Assembly (NCBI GenBank): GCA_016873095.1
Contig: VGYC01000039.1
Location: 1-44,892, forward strand
Origin: Planctomycetota bacterium
GTDB taxonomy: Bacteria > Planctomycetota > Planctomycetia > Gemmatales > Gemmataceae
DNA length: 44,892 nucleotides
Direction: 5' to 3'
Positions within the stretch are counted from its first letter, which is position 1. Every line of letters starts with the position of its first letter. A program made the translations under genes and the position numbers. This document shows, piece by piece, positions 26,032 to 35,187 of the stretch. Below the pieces are notes generated by a model. The model was not told the DNA's origin and did no database searches. It saw only the letters and a program-made list of their open reading frames with translations.

Positions 26032-26943
26032 TCAGGGCAGCCCGTACGCCCTCCGGGCGTTGCCGGAAAAGAACTGCCGCGCCGCGTCCTTGCCCCGGGG
26101 AGCGACGTGGTCGCGGACGATGGCGAACACCGTCGCGTAACTGGCCCGCGTGTCGCTCACCGGCCAGTTGCTGCCGTACATGAGCCGATCCTGCCCGAAC
26201 GTCGCCCACAGCGCATCGAGGACCGGACGGTAGAAGCCGGCGTCGGTCGGCGCCTTGCGCTCGCGCGGCAACGCGCCTTCCACCAGCGCGGAAACCTTGC
26301 AATAGACATTCTCATTGGCGGCGGCTTCCTTCATGCCCCTGAGCCAGGCCTCGGGCGGCGCCTTGCCGTCGATACCCAGGTTGGCCGCATGATTGATGAC
26401 GATGCGCAGCGACGGCAACTCCCGCGCGAGCTTCGCCACCACTGCCGGCATGTCCGGCCCGCCGTTGACATCCAGCGTCAAGCCTCGGCTGGCCAGTCGC
26501 CTGAGGTCGCCCAGGTATGCCTGAATCTCGAGACCCTTCGCCAGGGCATCCTTGTTGACACGGATGCCGCGGAACAGCTTGTCCTTGCCAAAGCGCTCCA
26601 GGTGCTTCGCAAAGTCCTTACGACCGGGAGACAGCTGCCCGACGACGCCGATGATGGCCCTGTTGCGCTTCGCCAGGTCGAGCAGCCACTGATTGTCTTC
26701 CAGCCACGGACTGGCCTCGACGACGATGGTCCGCGTCACGCCGACCGGCCTGGCCACCTCCAAGAAATGTCGCGGCAATACGGTCCGGTAGAGCAGCTTA
26801 TCTCCCTTGCCTGGCCAGGGCACGCCCTCCGGCCGGGCGGGATCATAGAAGTGCGTGTGCGTGTCGATGATCTCGTCGTCTGCACGAGTCGCACGGCACA
26901 CCACCAGGGCAATGAGCATTGTTATCGCTGCCAGTCGCGCCAT
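26032..26943 (-). CDS. Secreted amidohydrolase 2 family (TIM-barrel lactonase-like)
   Basis: A 303-residue protein with a signal peptide (MARLAAITMLIALVV, to TRA). The mature part opens with IIDTHTHFYDP, the metal-binding HxH at the first barrel strand. INHAANLG near residue 185 supplies the later His, and LMYGSNWPVSD near 255 supplies the final Asp region. This is the pattern of the amidohydrolase 2 family (COG3618), which includes sugar lactonases such as fuconolactonase and rhamnonolactonase. The start at 26943 has AAGGAGGA upstream at good spacing and is preferred over 26997. It diverges from purN across 41 bases. Secretion and the nearby SMP-30 lactonase hint at extracytoplasmic sugar-lactone hydrolysis, but the substrate is unknown. 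Confidence 0.87.
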   Translation of the reverse strand: MARLAAITMLIALVVCRATRADDEIIDTHTHFYDPARPEGVPWPGKGDKLLYRTVLPRHFLEVARPVGVTRTIVVEASPWLEDNQWLLDLAKRNRAIIGVVGQLSPGRKDFAKHLERFGKDKLFRGIRVNKDALAKGLEIQAYLGDLRRLASRGLTLDVNGGPDMPAVVAKLARELPSLRIVINHAANLGIDGKAPPEAWLRGMKEAAANENVYCKVSALVEGALPRERKAPTDAGFYRPVLDALWATFGQDRLMYGSNWPVSDTRASYATVFAIVRDHVAPRGKDAARQFFSGNARRAYGLP

Positions 26944-26970
26944 ATTTGTGTCCTCCTTCGTGGGCACCAT

Positions 26971-26976
26971 TACAAT
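26971..26976 (+). promoter_or_regulatory. Candidate -10 box giving a leaderless purN transcript
   Basis: TACAAT ends 8 bases before the purN ATG, so transcription would begin at or near the start codon. No Shine-Dalgarno sequence precedes that ATG (AATAGTAAGCG), which is consistent with leaderless translation. The -35 is weak (TTGTGT at 26946-26951). Confidence 0.4.
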
Positions 26977-26984
26977 AGTAAGCG

Positions 26985-27578
26985 ATGACCACGCCATTAC
27001 GACTCGCGGTGCTGGTGAGCGGCAGCGGGACCACCTTGCAGAACCTGCTGGACCGTTGCGCCGATGGCCGGCTGACTGCGCGCGTGGTCCAGGTGGTATC
27101 GAACGTGCCAGGCGTGAAGGCCCTGGAGCGTGCCGCCGCCGCAGGCGTGCCGGCGGCTGTCGTGGTCCGCAAGGAAGCCGGCTCGCGCGAGGAGTTCAGC
27201 CGCCGCATCTTCGACCATTGCCGCCATGCCCGTGCCGACCTGGTGTGCCTGGCCGGCTTCTTGCAGATCATCACGATTCCGGACGATTATCTCGGCCGGG
27301 TCATGAACATCCATCCGGCGCTGATCCCGGCGTTCAGCGGCAAGGGCTACTACGGCCGACACGTTCACGAGGCCGTCCTCCAATCCGGCGTCACGGAAAC
27401 CGGCTGCACTGTCCACTTCGCCGACAACCAGTACGACCACGGACCGATCATCTTGCAAAAGAAGGTTCCGGTGCTGGCCGGCGACACGCCGGAGACGCTG
27501 GCCGCCCGCGTCTTCAAGCAGGAGTGCGAGGCCTATCCCGAGGCGATACGGATGTTCGCGGAGGGAAAATGCCCCTGA
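26985..27578 (+). CDS. purN: Phosphoribosylglycinamide formyltransferase
   Basis: A 197-residue protein of normal family length. PurN transfers a formyl group from 10-formyltetrahydrofolate to GAR in purine synthesis, in the cytoplasm. Visible motifs are the phosphate-binding VSGSGTTLQNLL (residues 11-22), LAGFLQIITIPDDYLGRVMN, the catalytic Asn/His in NIHPALIPAF (about 106-115) and the catalytic Asp in DHGPII (about 148). The key residues are all present. The start at 26985 gives the expected short lead into the first strand. No other purine gene is adjacent. The next gene converges from the opposite strand after 66 bases. Confidence 0.93.
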   Translation: MTTPLRLAVLVSGSGTTLQNLLDRCADGRLTARVVQVVSNVPGVKALERAAAAGVPAAVVVRKEAGSREEFSRRIFDHCRHARADLVCLAGFLQIITIPDDYLGRVMNIHPALIPAFSGKGYYGRHVHEAVLQSGVTETGCTVHFADNQYDHGPIILQKKVPVLAGDTPETLAARVFKQECEAYPEAIRMFAEGKCP

Positions 27579-27644
27579 TTGGTTCCTCAGGTCCTCGGAA
27601 AGACGTGAGTCGATGAAGGCTTACCGGCCAGCACCCGCGCGCTG

Positions 27645-28142
27645 TCACAGCTCTCGCTGAATGATCTCCTCCTTGAAGAGCGAGAATCCTGCCTTCAGAT
27701 ACGTCGGCAGCGCGTTGGGATGATCGAGCGTGCAGGTGTGCAGCCAGAAGCGGCGCGGGTTGTGGCTCCAGGCCTTGTCGATGGTCCACTGGAGGAAGTA
27801 CCTGCCCAGTCCCTGGCCGATGAACTCCGGCATGAGCCCGAATTGCAGCAACTCGACCTCGCCCTGCACACGTCGATCCAACTCGGCGAAGCCGGCCGGC
27901 ACGCCAGCGGCAAAGAGCACATGCACGTCATTGCACGGGTCGCGCAGCAACACCGCCAGCTCCTCATCGGACAGGCGGCGGCGGCTCAGCCAGTGATAGT
28001 CCTTGCCGACGGTGTTGTACAGATAGCGATAGTACGCGACCGTGGGACTGTGCGCCTGGATGACGCAAAGCCCATCACGCGGCGGCGGCACCACGCGCTG
28101 GGGACGAGCGAGCATTTCCAGGTTGTAAACCCTGACTTCCAT
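27645..28142 (-). CDS. GNAT family N-acetyltransferase
   Basis: A 165-residue GNAT-fold acyl-CoA transferase. The acetyl-CoA-binding loop is FIGQGLGRYFL (Q/RxxGxG/A-like, residues about 108-118), preceded by the strand VELLQFGLMPEF. The N-terminal part contains YYRYLYNTVGKDYHWLSRR, a stretch I associate with a bacterial GNAT subgroup that keeps FAELDRR in its core. HTCTLDHPNALPTYLKAGF is the typical C-terminal alpha4/beta6 region. The start at 28142 (MEVRVYNLEML) fits that subgroup. An in-frame ATG at 28169 is possible, and the longer frame to 28301 overlaps the divergent cytochrome gene. Substrate unknown. Confidence 0.82.
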   Translation of the reverse strand: MEVRVYNLEMLARPQRVVPPPRDGLCVIQAHSPTVAYYRYLYNTVGKDYHWLSRRRLSDEELAVLLRDPCNDVHVLFAAGVPAGFAELDRRVQGEVELLQFGLMPEFIGQGLGRYFLQWTIDKAWSHNPRRFWLHTCTLDHPNALPTYLKAGFSLFKEEIIQREL

Positions 28143-28204
28143 GGTCTGTCTATGGAAATGATATGCCATGCTCTCGCGACGCCCACGACGCCCCGCGATT
28201 CCCC

Positions 28205-28210
28205 TAAAAT
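28205..28210 (+). promoter_or_regulatory. Candidate -10 box giving a leaderless cytochrome-gene transcript
   Basis: TAAAAT ends 6 bases before the ATG at 28217, and there is no ribosome site between (GCACGC). The arrangement matches that upstream of purN. No clear -35 was identified. Confidence 0.35.
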
Positions 28211-28216
28211 GCACGC

Positions 28217-31200
28217 ATGACGCGAACACTGGCCATCGCATGTCTTCCCTGTTTGATCCTGTTGCGCGCCGGTGCCGGCAACTCGGGCAAGGACTGGACA
28301 TTGCTTGACGTCCCCGGCGCCTGGGAGCAGACCGGCGGCGAGCGCTTCAAGAAATACGACGGCATCGCCTGGTATCGCTGCCATGTCAAGGTGCCGCTCG
28401 GCTGGAAGGGGGACGACCTGGCGCTGACGGTCCAGCTGATCGACAACTGCCACGAGGCGTACTTCAACGGCGTGAAGATCGGCGGGCAGGGCGAGTTCCC
28501 GCCGCGCTATCGCAACGGGCTGAGCGATCGGCCGGCCAGCTACACCATCGCCGCCAGGCATGTCCGGCCGGGCGCGTACAACCACATCGCCATCCGTATC
28601 TACGACGACGGCGGCCGCGGCGGCTTCGTCGGCGCCCCGCCCATCCTCGCCAACGATGCCCAGGCCATTGCACTCAAGGGCAAATGGCTGTTCCGCACCG
28701 GCGACGATCCGGCATGGGCGAAGCAGGAACCAGGAGTAAGGGGTCAGGATCCGGCGACCTTTTCTCGGATCGAGGATGCGGCGGCGCTGGCGCGGCGGAT
28801 GTTTCCGGTCAAGGGCGCTGTCAAGCGACTTTCCCCGGCCAATGCGCTCAAGCTTTTCAAGACGCCGGCCGACCTGGTCATCGAGCAGGTGCTGGCGGAG
28901 CCAGTCGTCCGGCAACCGGTATTCTTGAACTTCGACGAGCGCGGCCGCATGTGGGTCGTGCAGTACCTGCAATACCCCAACCCGGCCGGCCTGAAGATCC
29001 TGAGCCGCGACGCCTACTGGCGCATCGTCTACGACAAGGTTCCGCCGCCGCCGCCCCGGCATTTCCGCGGCAAGGACAAGATCACCATCCACGAGGACAT
29101 CAAGGGCGACGGCAGCTTCGCCAGGCAATCGACGTTTCTCGATGGACTGAACATCGTCACGGCCGTGGAACGCGGTCGCGGCGGCATCTGGGTCCTCAAC
29201 CCGCCCTACCTGCTCTTTTATCCCGACAGGAACAGCGACGATATTCCCGATGGCGACCCTGTCGTTCACCTGGCGGGCTTCGGCCTGGAGGACACGCATT
29301 CCGTCGTCAACAGTCTGCGCTGGGGGCCGGACGGCTGGCTGTACGGCGCGCAGGGGAGCACGGTGTCGGGAAATGTCAAGCGGCCGGGCATCGACACAAA
29401 GCCGGTCCATTCGATGGGCCAGCTCATCTGGCGCTATCATCCGGAGAAACGGCGCTACGAGATCTTTGCTGAGGGCGGCGGCAACGCCTTCGGCGTCGAG
29501 ATCGATAGCAAGGGCCGCATCTACAGCGGACACAACGGCGGCAACACGCGCGGCTTCCACTACGTCCAGGGCGGCTACTACCAGAAGGGCTTCAGCAAGC
29601 ACGGGCCCATCTCCAACCCATATGCGTTCGGCTACTTTCCGGACATGAAGCATCCCGGCACGCCGCGTTTCACGCACACTTTCGTCATCTACGAAGGCGG
29701 CGCCTTGCCAGCGCGGCACGACGGCAAGCTCTTCGGCGTCGCTCCGATGCTCAATCATGTTGTCGAAAGCGAGATCAAGCCGCGCGGCTCTACCTTCGAG
29801 ACGCGCGACATCGAAGTCCCGATCACCACCTCGGATAGCTGGTTCCGCCCCGTCGATATCAAGTCCGGACCTGACGGCGCCTTGTACGTCGCCGACTGGT
29901 ACGACAGCCAGGTCAACCATTACCGCAACCACGAAGGCCAGATCGATCCTGCGACCGGCCGCATCTATCGACTGCGCGACAAGAATGCATCGCCACGGAA
30001 GCCGCGCGATCTCTCCAAGCTCAGCACGCGCGAACTCATCGGCCTGCTGGGCGACGACAACCGCTGGACCCGGCAGACGGCGCTGCGGCTCATCGGCGAT
30101 CGCAAGGATCGCTCGGTTATCCCGACGCTGACGCAGATGCTCCGCGCGGAGACGGGGCAGCTCGCGCTGGAGGCGCTATGGGCGCTCAATCTCAGCGGCG
30201 GCTTCGATGAAGGCATGGCCGGCGATGCGTTGCAGCATGCCGATCCACATGTCCGACTCTGGGCGGTCAGGCTGTTGGGCGATGAGGGCAAGGTGTCGCC
30301 GCGCGTGGCCAGGGCGCTGGCCGACCTGGCGAAGCGCGAGCCGCACATCGAGGTCCGCAGCCAGCTTGCTTGCACTTCCCGGCGGCTGCCCACCGATGCC
30401 GGCCTCGGCATCGTCCGCCAGCTGCTGACCCGCTCCGAGGACAGCGACGACGTGCACATGCCGCTGTTGTTGTGGTGGGCCCTGGAAGCCCGGGCCGAGA
30501 AGGATCACGAGACGCTGCTGCGAATGCTCGAGGACCCGGCCGTGTGGAACACGCCGATGGTGGAACGCCACATCCGCGAACGGCTCATGCGGCGCTTCGC
30601 CCAGGCCGGTGGCCGCATGAACCTGCTCATCGCCGCCCGGCTTCTCAGCCGCGCTGCCACGCCGGCGCAGGCGAAGCAATTGCTGGCAGGCTTCGAGCAG
30701 GCGTATGCCGGACGACCGCTGACGGGTCTGCCGGAAGAATTGCTGACCGCGCTCGCCAGGCACGGCGGCGGCTCGCTGTCGCTGCGCTTGCGGCTCAATG
30801 ACGCGGCGGCTCGCGACCAGGCCTTGAAGCTCGTCGCCGACGACAGGGCCAGCCGCAAGCAACGCCTCGAGTTGATTCCCATCCTTGGCGAGATCAAGCA
30901 GCCCGCCGGCGTGCCGGTGCTGTTGCGCGTGCTGGAAACCAGCGCGGACGCCGACCTGTGCCGGGCGGCGCTGGGCGCGCTGCTGCCGTTTGACGACCCG
31001 CGCATCGCCGCGCGTGTCCTGGCCGCGCACAATCAACTTCCGGCCGAGGTCCGCGGCGCGGCTCAGGGCCTGCTCGCCAGCCGCAAGGACTGGGCCCGCG
31101 ACCTCTTGCAAGCGGTCGATGCGGGCAAGATCGACAAGTCGGCCATGGCGCTCGACATGGTGCGCAAGCTGACAATTCATCGCGACGACAAGATCGCTTC

Positions 31201-31714
31201 CCTCATCGACAAGCACTGGGGCAAGGTCCAAGGCGCCACCACCGCCGAGATGAGCAAGCAGATCGACCGGCTCCGTGGCGTCATCGCCGCCGGCGCCGGC
31301 TCACCTTACGCCGGCAAGAAGCTGTTCCTGGCGAGCTGTGCGAAATGTCATGTGCTCTTCGGCCGGGGGGGCAAGATCGGCCCGGACCTCACGACCCACA
31401 AGCGCGACGATCTGGCCGGCATGCTGCTCAGCATCGTCAATCCATCGGCGGAGATTCGCGAAGGCTTCGAGACACACCTGGTGCTCACGCACGATGGCCG
31501 GGCCCTCACGGGCTTTCTGGTTGATCAGGACAATCGCCTGGTAGTGCTGCGCACGGCCGAGGGACAGGACGTGTCGCTGCCGCGCTCCGCCATCGAGGAG
31601 ATGCGCGTCATCCCGCAGTCGATCATGCCCGAGGGCCTGTTGACGCCGCTCTCCGATCAGCAGGTCCGCGACCTGTTCGCATATTTGCGCAGCACGCAGC
31701 CGTTGAATGATTGA
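28217..31714 (+). CDS. PVC-type cytochrome c with jelly-roll, beta-propeller and HEAT domains
   Basis: A 1165-residue exported protein with a signal peptide (MTRTLAIACLPCLILL). Residues about 25-155 are a galactose-binding-like jelly roll (GAWEQTGGERFKKYDGIAWYRC, YFNGVKIGG), like the sugar-binding domain of family 2 glycosidases. Residues about 205-590 are the PVC-lineage membrane-bound-dehydrogenase beta-propeller (NFDERGRMWVVQYLQYPNP; VADWYDSQVNHY). Residues about 595-1000 are HEAT-like repeats. The C-terminus is a haem-binding domain with CAKCH (Cys1041, Cys1044, His1045) and a probable axial Met in SIMPEGLL. This architecture is expanded in Planctomycetes and is thought to oxidise or bind complex carbohydrates outside the cytoplasm; the substrate is unknown. 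A short dispersed-repeat-like linker (WAKQEPGVRGQDP) sits between the first two domains. It diverges from the GNAT gene by 74 bases and is followed 31 bases later by the SMP-30 gene. Confidence 0.88.
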   Translation: MTRTLAIACLPCLILLRAGAGNSGKDWTLLDVPGAWEQTGGERFKKYDGIAWYRCHVKVPLGWKGDDLALTVQLIDNCHEAYFNGVKIGGQGEFPPRYRNGLSDRPASYTIAARHVRPGAYNHIAIRIYDDGGRGGFVGAPPILANDAQAIALKGKWLFRTGDDPAWAKQEPGVRGQDPATFSRIEDAAALARRMFPVKGAVKRLSPANALKLFKTPADLVIEQVLAEPVVRQPVFLNFDERGRMWVVQYLQYPNPAGLKILSRDAYWRIVYDKVPPPPPRHFRGKDKITIHEDIKGDGSFARQSTFLDGLNIVTAVERGRGGIWVLNPPYLLFYPDRNSDDIPDGDPVVHLAGFGLEDTHSVVNSLRWGPDGWLYGAQGSTVSGNVKRPGIDTKPVHSMGQLIWRYHPEKRRYEIFAEGGGNAFGVEIDSKGRIYSGHNGGNTRGFHYVQGGYYQKGFSKHGPISNPYAFGYFPDMKHPGTPRFTHTFVIYEGGALPARHDGKLFGVAPMLNHVVESEIKPRGSTFETRDIEVPITTSDSWFRPVDIKSGPDGALYVADWYDSQVNHYRNHEGQIDPATGRIYRLRDKNASPRKPRDLSKLSTRELIGLLGDDNRWTRQTALRLIGDRKDRSVIPTLTQMLRAETGQLALEALWALNLSGGFDEGMAGDALQHADPHVRLWAVRLLGDEGKVSPRVARALADLAKREPHIEVRSQLACTSRRLPTDAGLGIVRQLLTRSEDSDDVHMPLLLWWALEARAEKDHETLLRMLEDPAVWNTPMVERHIRERLMRRFAQAGGRMNLLIAARLLSRAATPAQAKQLLAGFEQAYAGRPLTGLPEELLTALARHGGGSLSLRLRLNDAAARDQALKLVADDRASRKQRLELIPILGEIKQPAGVPVLLRVLETSADADLCRAALGALLPFDDPRIAARVLAAHNQLPAEVRGAAQGLLASRKDWARDLLQAVDAGKIDKSAMALDMVRKLTIHRDDKIASLIDKHWGKVQGATTAEMSKQIDRLRGVIAAGAGSPYAGKKLFLASCAKCHVLFGRGGKIGPDLTTHKRDDLAGMLLSIVNPSAEIREGFETHLVLTHDGRALTGFLVDQDNRLVVLRTAEGQDVSLPRSAIEEMRVIPQSIMPEGLLTPLSDQQVRDLFAYLRSTQPLND

Positions 31715-31745
31715 CATCCTCGCCTGCAACTTGGAGGTTCCTTCG

Positions 31746-32810
31746 ATGAGCAGTCTGCTGATCCCCGTACTGATGTCGCTGGTAGTGGGGGATGAACCGA
31801 AAGGCGCGCCGAAGATCGCCGCCCCCACGGGCAAGGGCATTGTCGCACCCGATGCCCGGCTGGAAAAGGTTTACACGCGCACGCAGAAGGACATCACGGG
31901 TGGGCTGACGGAAGGCGCTGCCGTCGCTCCCGACGGCAGCATCTACTTCACCGACATCCCCTTTGGTCCCAAGGACAAGGGGCTGATCCTGCGTTTTGAC
32001 CCGCGGACCAGGAAGACCACCGTCTTCAGCGACGATAGCAAGAAGGCCAACGGCCTGATGTTCGACGCCAGGGGCTACCTGGTCGCCTGCGAGGGAGCCG
32101 ACGGCGGCGGCCGCTGCGTGTCGCGCTGGAACATCAAGACCAGGACGCGCACCGTCGTCGCCGACAACTACAACGAGCGAAAGTTCAACTCGCCCAACGA
32201 CCTGTGCATCGACTTGAGGGGCCGCATCTACTTCAGCGACCCACGCTACGTTGGCAAGGAGAAGCGCGAACTCCGCCATCAAGCCGTCTATCGCATCGAT
32301 CCGGACGGCACGGTCAACGAGATCACCCACGACGTGGAAACGCCCAACGGCCTGGCCATCAGCCCCGATCAGAAGACTCTGTACCTCGCCGACCACAATC
32401 CCGGCAGCGACGACATCGTCAACCGCAAGCCAGAGAAGAAAGGCTCGATGAAGATCTATGCCTTCGCGCTGGACGACGACGGCCTGGTCAAGGGCAAGCG
32501 CAAGACCATCGTTGACTTCGGCGCCGAGGACGGCTGCGACGGCATGACCGTGGACGCCAGGGGCAACCTGTATCTAACCGTGCGCAGCGGCAAGCGCCCT
32601 GGTGTCCTGGTGGTCAATCCAAATGGCAAGGAGATCGCCTTCATCCCGACCGGCCCCGCCAACCAGACCGGCAAGGACCTGGTCGGCCTCCCCAGCAACT
32701 GCGATTTCGGCATCGGCGCCGAGAGCCGCGTTCTCTACGTCACGGTCGATCAGAGTCTGTATCGCATCCCGCTGCTGGTCGAGGGCTGGCACATTCCGTG
32801 GGCGAAATAG
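31746..32810 (+). CDS. SMP-30/gluconolactonase-like secreted beta-propeller
   Basis: A 354-residue protein with a weak signal peptide (MSSLLIPVLMSLVVG). It follows the SMP-30/gluconolactonase/LRE-like fold, which hydrolyses sugar lactones using one divalent metal. Metal ligands are recognisable as Glu in LTEGAAVAPDGSIYFTD, Asn in FNSPNDLCIDLRGRIYFSD, Asn in VETPNGLAISPD and Asp in DGCDGMTVDARGNLYLT. The ATG at 31746 has GGAGG at 31733-31737. An in-frame ATG at 31707 overlaps the upstream stop but has no such site. The gene lies 31 bases after the PVC cytochrome, in the same direction, which suggests an operon: oxidation of a sugar by an unknown dehydrogenase followed by lactone opening is a reasonable but unproven reading. 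Confidence 0.87.
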   Translation: MSSLLIPVLMSLVVGDEPKGAPKIAAPTGKGIVAPDARLEKVYTRTQKDITGGLTEGAAVAPDGSIYFTDIPFGPKDKGLILRFDPRTRKTTVFSDDSKKANGLMFDARGYLVACEGADGGGRCVSRWNIKTRTRTVVADNYNERKFNSPNDLCIDLRGRIYFSDPRYVGKEKRELRHQAVYRIDPDGTVNEITHDVETPNGLAISPDQKTLYLADHNPGSDDIVNRKPEKKGSMKIYAFALDDDGLVKGKRKTIVDFGAEDGCDGMTVDARGNLYLTVRSGKRPGVLVVNPNGKEIAFIPTGPANQTGKDLVGLPSNCDFGIGAESRVLYVTVDQSLYRIPLLVEGWHIPWAK

Positions 32811-32840
32811 GCTGCCATCGCCGAATCTGTAACGATGCCG

Positions 32841-35036
32841 TCAGCGAGCCTGTGCGGCGATCGCCGCTGTTTCGATGGTCACGCGCACGCTCTTGAACGC
32901 CGGTGTCTTCGATAGCGGATCGATGGCGCGTGGCACAAGCACGTTGGCCTCCGGATAGTACATGAGAGCGTTGCCGGCGCGAATGTCGTAGGGGCGGACC
33001 ATGATGCTGGGCATGACGCCGGCACAGCTGCGGACCGTGACACGCTGATCGGGTTGCAGCCCCAGCCGTTTGATATCGGCCGGATTCAGCAAGATCACGT
33101 CGCGGCGATCCTGGCCGCGGTAGATGTCTTGCTCCTCATAGACCACCGTGTTGAACTGCCCTTCGGAGCGCACCGTCATCAGCCGCAGCTGGTCGTCGTC
33201 CAGTGGCAACTCCGGCATTGATTGCGCGGCAAAGCTCGCCTTGCCGCTCGCCGTCGGAAAACGCGGCTCGTGCAGGATCCGGTTGGGGATGTGAAACTCC
33301 TTGCCGGTGCGGTCCAGGTCGCGCAGCCCTTCCAGGCCCGGGATCACACGGGCGATCATGTCGCGCACGTTGCAATGACGCTTGAGCGCTTCCCAGTCGA
33401 TGGGCGAGGCACTGCCGAGCGTTTGCCCGGCGATGGCGGCGATCAGCTCCACCTCGCCGCGCGGCCCGTGGATGCGCGTCTGCCCGCCGTCGCTCAACCG
33501 GACGAAGTTGAACATCGACTCCTGCGTCGTCGGCTGCGTCTCCTCGTCGCGTGCCAGCACCGGCAAGATCAGCGTCTGCCGGCCACGACCCCAGGCATGG
33601 CCGGTGTTCAGGGTCGTGCTCAGGTAGGTGACCAGTTCCAGCTTGCCAAGTGCGCGGTGCGCAAAGCCGGCGTCGGGGTTGCTGCCGAACAGGTTGCCGC
33701 CCAGGCAGATGGCTGACTTGACGCGTTCCTGATCGGCCGCCTCCATGCAGGCCATGGTGTCGAGCCCCGGCGTCCGCGGCAGCGTGACGTTCAACGTCGT
33801 CTCGAGATTGTCGAGGATGTGCTGCTTCAGATTCGGGACGACGCCGACCGAGCCGATGCCCTGAACATTGGAATGGCCCCGGATGGGCAGCAAGCCGGCG
33901 TGACGTCGGCCCACCATGCCGCGCAGCAACGCCAGGTTGACGATGGCCCGCACGTTGGCCACGCCGTGCTCGTGATGCGTGATGCCCATCGTCCAGCCAA
34001 AAACGACGTTGCGGGCGGCGGCATACATGTCGGCCATGCGTGTGATGGTCGCACGCTCCACCCCGGAGTTCCGTTCAATCTCCTGCCACGTAGTCGCCCG
34101 CACTTGCCCGGCGAAGGCATCGAAGCCATCGGTGCATTTCGCGATGAAGTCGGCGGCGATCGCGTCGCTTTCCACTAGCAGCTTGGCAATGCCCGTAAGC
34201 AGGGCCACGTCGCCGCCGATGTGCGGCTGGACATAAAGACTGGCGATCTTCGAGCCAAACAGCAAGCTCCAGACGTCCGAGGGCACGCTGAAGTTGACGA
34301 GACCGATCTCCTTGACGGGGTTGATGACGACGACGTGGCCGCCGTTGCGGCGGATATTCATCAGCGAGCGCATCAGTCGCGGATGATTGGACGCCGGATT
34401 GCCGCCGATCAGGAAGAACAGGTCCGCCGTCTCGATGTCGTCGAGAGTCACCGTGGCGGTTCCCGTTCCCAGCGCCGCCGACAAGCCCACGCCGCTGGCC
34501 TGGTGACAGTAGAACGAGCAGTTGTTGACGTAGTTGGTGCCATACAGCCTGGCGAAGAGTTGCAGAAGAAAGCCCGCCTCGTTGGACGAGCGTCCGCTGC
34601 AATAGAAGAAGCTTTCGTCCGGCTGTGTGCCGCGCAGTTGATCGCTGACACGGCGCAGGGCCTCTTCCCAGGCTATGGGACGAAAATGCATGTCGCCCGG
34701 GCCGGCGAACAGCGGCTCGGTCAGCCGGCCGCACCACTCCAGTTCGCGCGGCGACAGCGTCTGCAAGTGGGCAATGGCATAGCGTTCGAAGAACTCCTGC
34801 CGCAGCCCGTGCTGCATATCGGCCACCATGGCTTGCAGAGACTTCTTGCACACCTCAGGCCAGTGGCCTTGCTCGTTGCGCATGCCGCCGGCCTGCCCGC
34901 CCATGCCGAGCGCGCAGGTCTTGCAGGCGTTCTTGGAACGCATGGCCTGCCACAGCCGCCACCAGCCGACGCGCTGGGCCATCCGCAAGGTATAACAAAC
35001 CGCTGCCCAGCCGCCGCCGCTCTTCATCGGGTTCAT
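32841..35036 (-). CDS. FdhF/YdeP-family molybdopterin oxidoreductase
   Basis: A 731-residue member of the formate-dehydrogenase-alpha-like FdhF/YdeP family, which binds a molybdenum or tungsten bis-pterin cofactor. The N-terminus has KNACKTCALGMGG (Cys pair) and a third Cys near residue 63, a partial iron-sulfur-like set. FYCSGRSSNEAGFLLQLFARLYG and NNCSFYCHQASG (about residues 145-185) are family hallmarks, the latter carrying the probable metal-ligand Cys. LFFLIGGNPASNHPRLM and FGWTMGITHHEHGVANV are pterin-binding loops. The last ~110 residues form the C-terminal beta-barrel of the superfamily (MTVRSEGQFNTVVYEEQDIYRG). There is no Tat signal, so it should be cytoplasmic. No fdhD or accessory subunit is adjacent. 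The physiological reaction is unknown; acid resistance has been proposed for E. coli YdeP. The ATG at 35036 is the most upstream option and has a weak ribosome site. Confidence 0.87.
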   Translation of the reverse strand: MNPMKSGGGWAAVCYTLRMAQRVGWWRLWQAMRSKNACKTCALGMGGQAGGMRNEQGHWPEVCKKSLQAMVADMQHGLRQEFFERYAIAHLQTLSPRELEWCGRLTEPLFAGPGDMHFRPIAWEEALRRVSDQLRGTQPDESFFYCSGRSSNEAGFLLQLFARLYGTNYVNNCSFYCHQASGVGLSAALGTGTATVTLDDIETADLFFLIGGNPASNHPRLMRSLMNIRRNGGHVVVINPVKEIGLVNFSVPSDVWSLLFGSKIASLYVQPHIGGDVALLTGIAKLLVESDAIAADFIAKCTDGFDAFAGQVRATTWQEIERNSGVERATITRMADMYAAARNVVFGWTMGITHHEHGVANVRAIVNLALLRGMVGRRHAGLLPIRGHSNVQGIGSVGVVPNLKQHILDNLETTLNVTLPRTPGLDTMACMEAADQERVKSAICLGGNLFGSNPDAGFAHRALGKLELVTYLSTTLNTGHAWGRGRQTLILPVLARDEETQPTTQESMFNFVRLSDGGQTRIHGPRGEVELIAAIAGQTLGSASPIDWEALKRHCNVRDMIARVIPGLEGLRDLDRTGKEFHIPNRILHEPRFPTASGKASFAAQSMPELPLDDDQLRLMTVRSEGQFNTVVYEEQDIYRGQDRRDVILLNPADIKRLGLQPDQRVTVRSCAGVMPSIMVRPYDIRAGNALMYYPEANVLVPRAIDPLSKTPAFKSVRVTIETAAIAAQAR

Positions 35037-35187
35037 TGGTCAAGTTTCCACGAGCAGAGGCGAAATCTCCAATCATGATCTTATCGCTTGCGGGGCGCCG
35101 CCGCGACGGTATCATTGGCAATGGAGCTTCAACGTTGCCAGCCGGGCGCGATGCGTGCCCGGACGCTTCGGGGCCATCGGGTCTCTT

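Noticed and set aside
27986-29932. 648-codon minus-strand frame overlapping the GNAT start and the cytochrome
   Set aside because: It is antisense to the jelly-roll and propeller domains. Only its last part overlaps the GNAT N-terminal region, in another frame.
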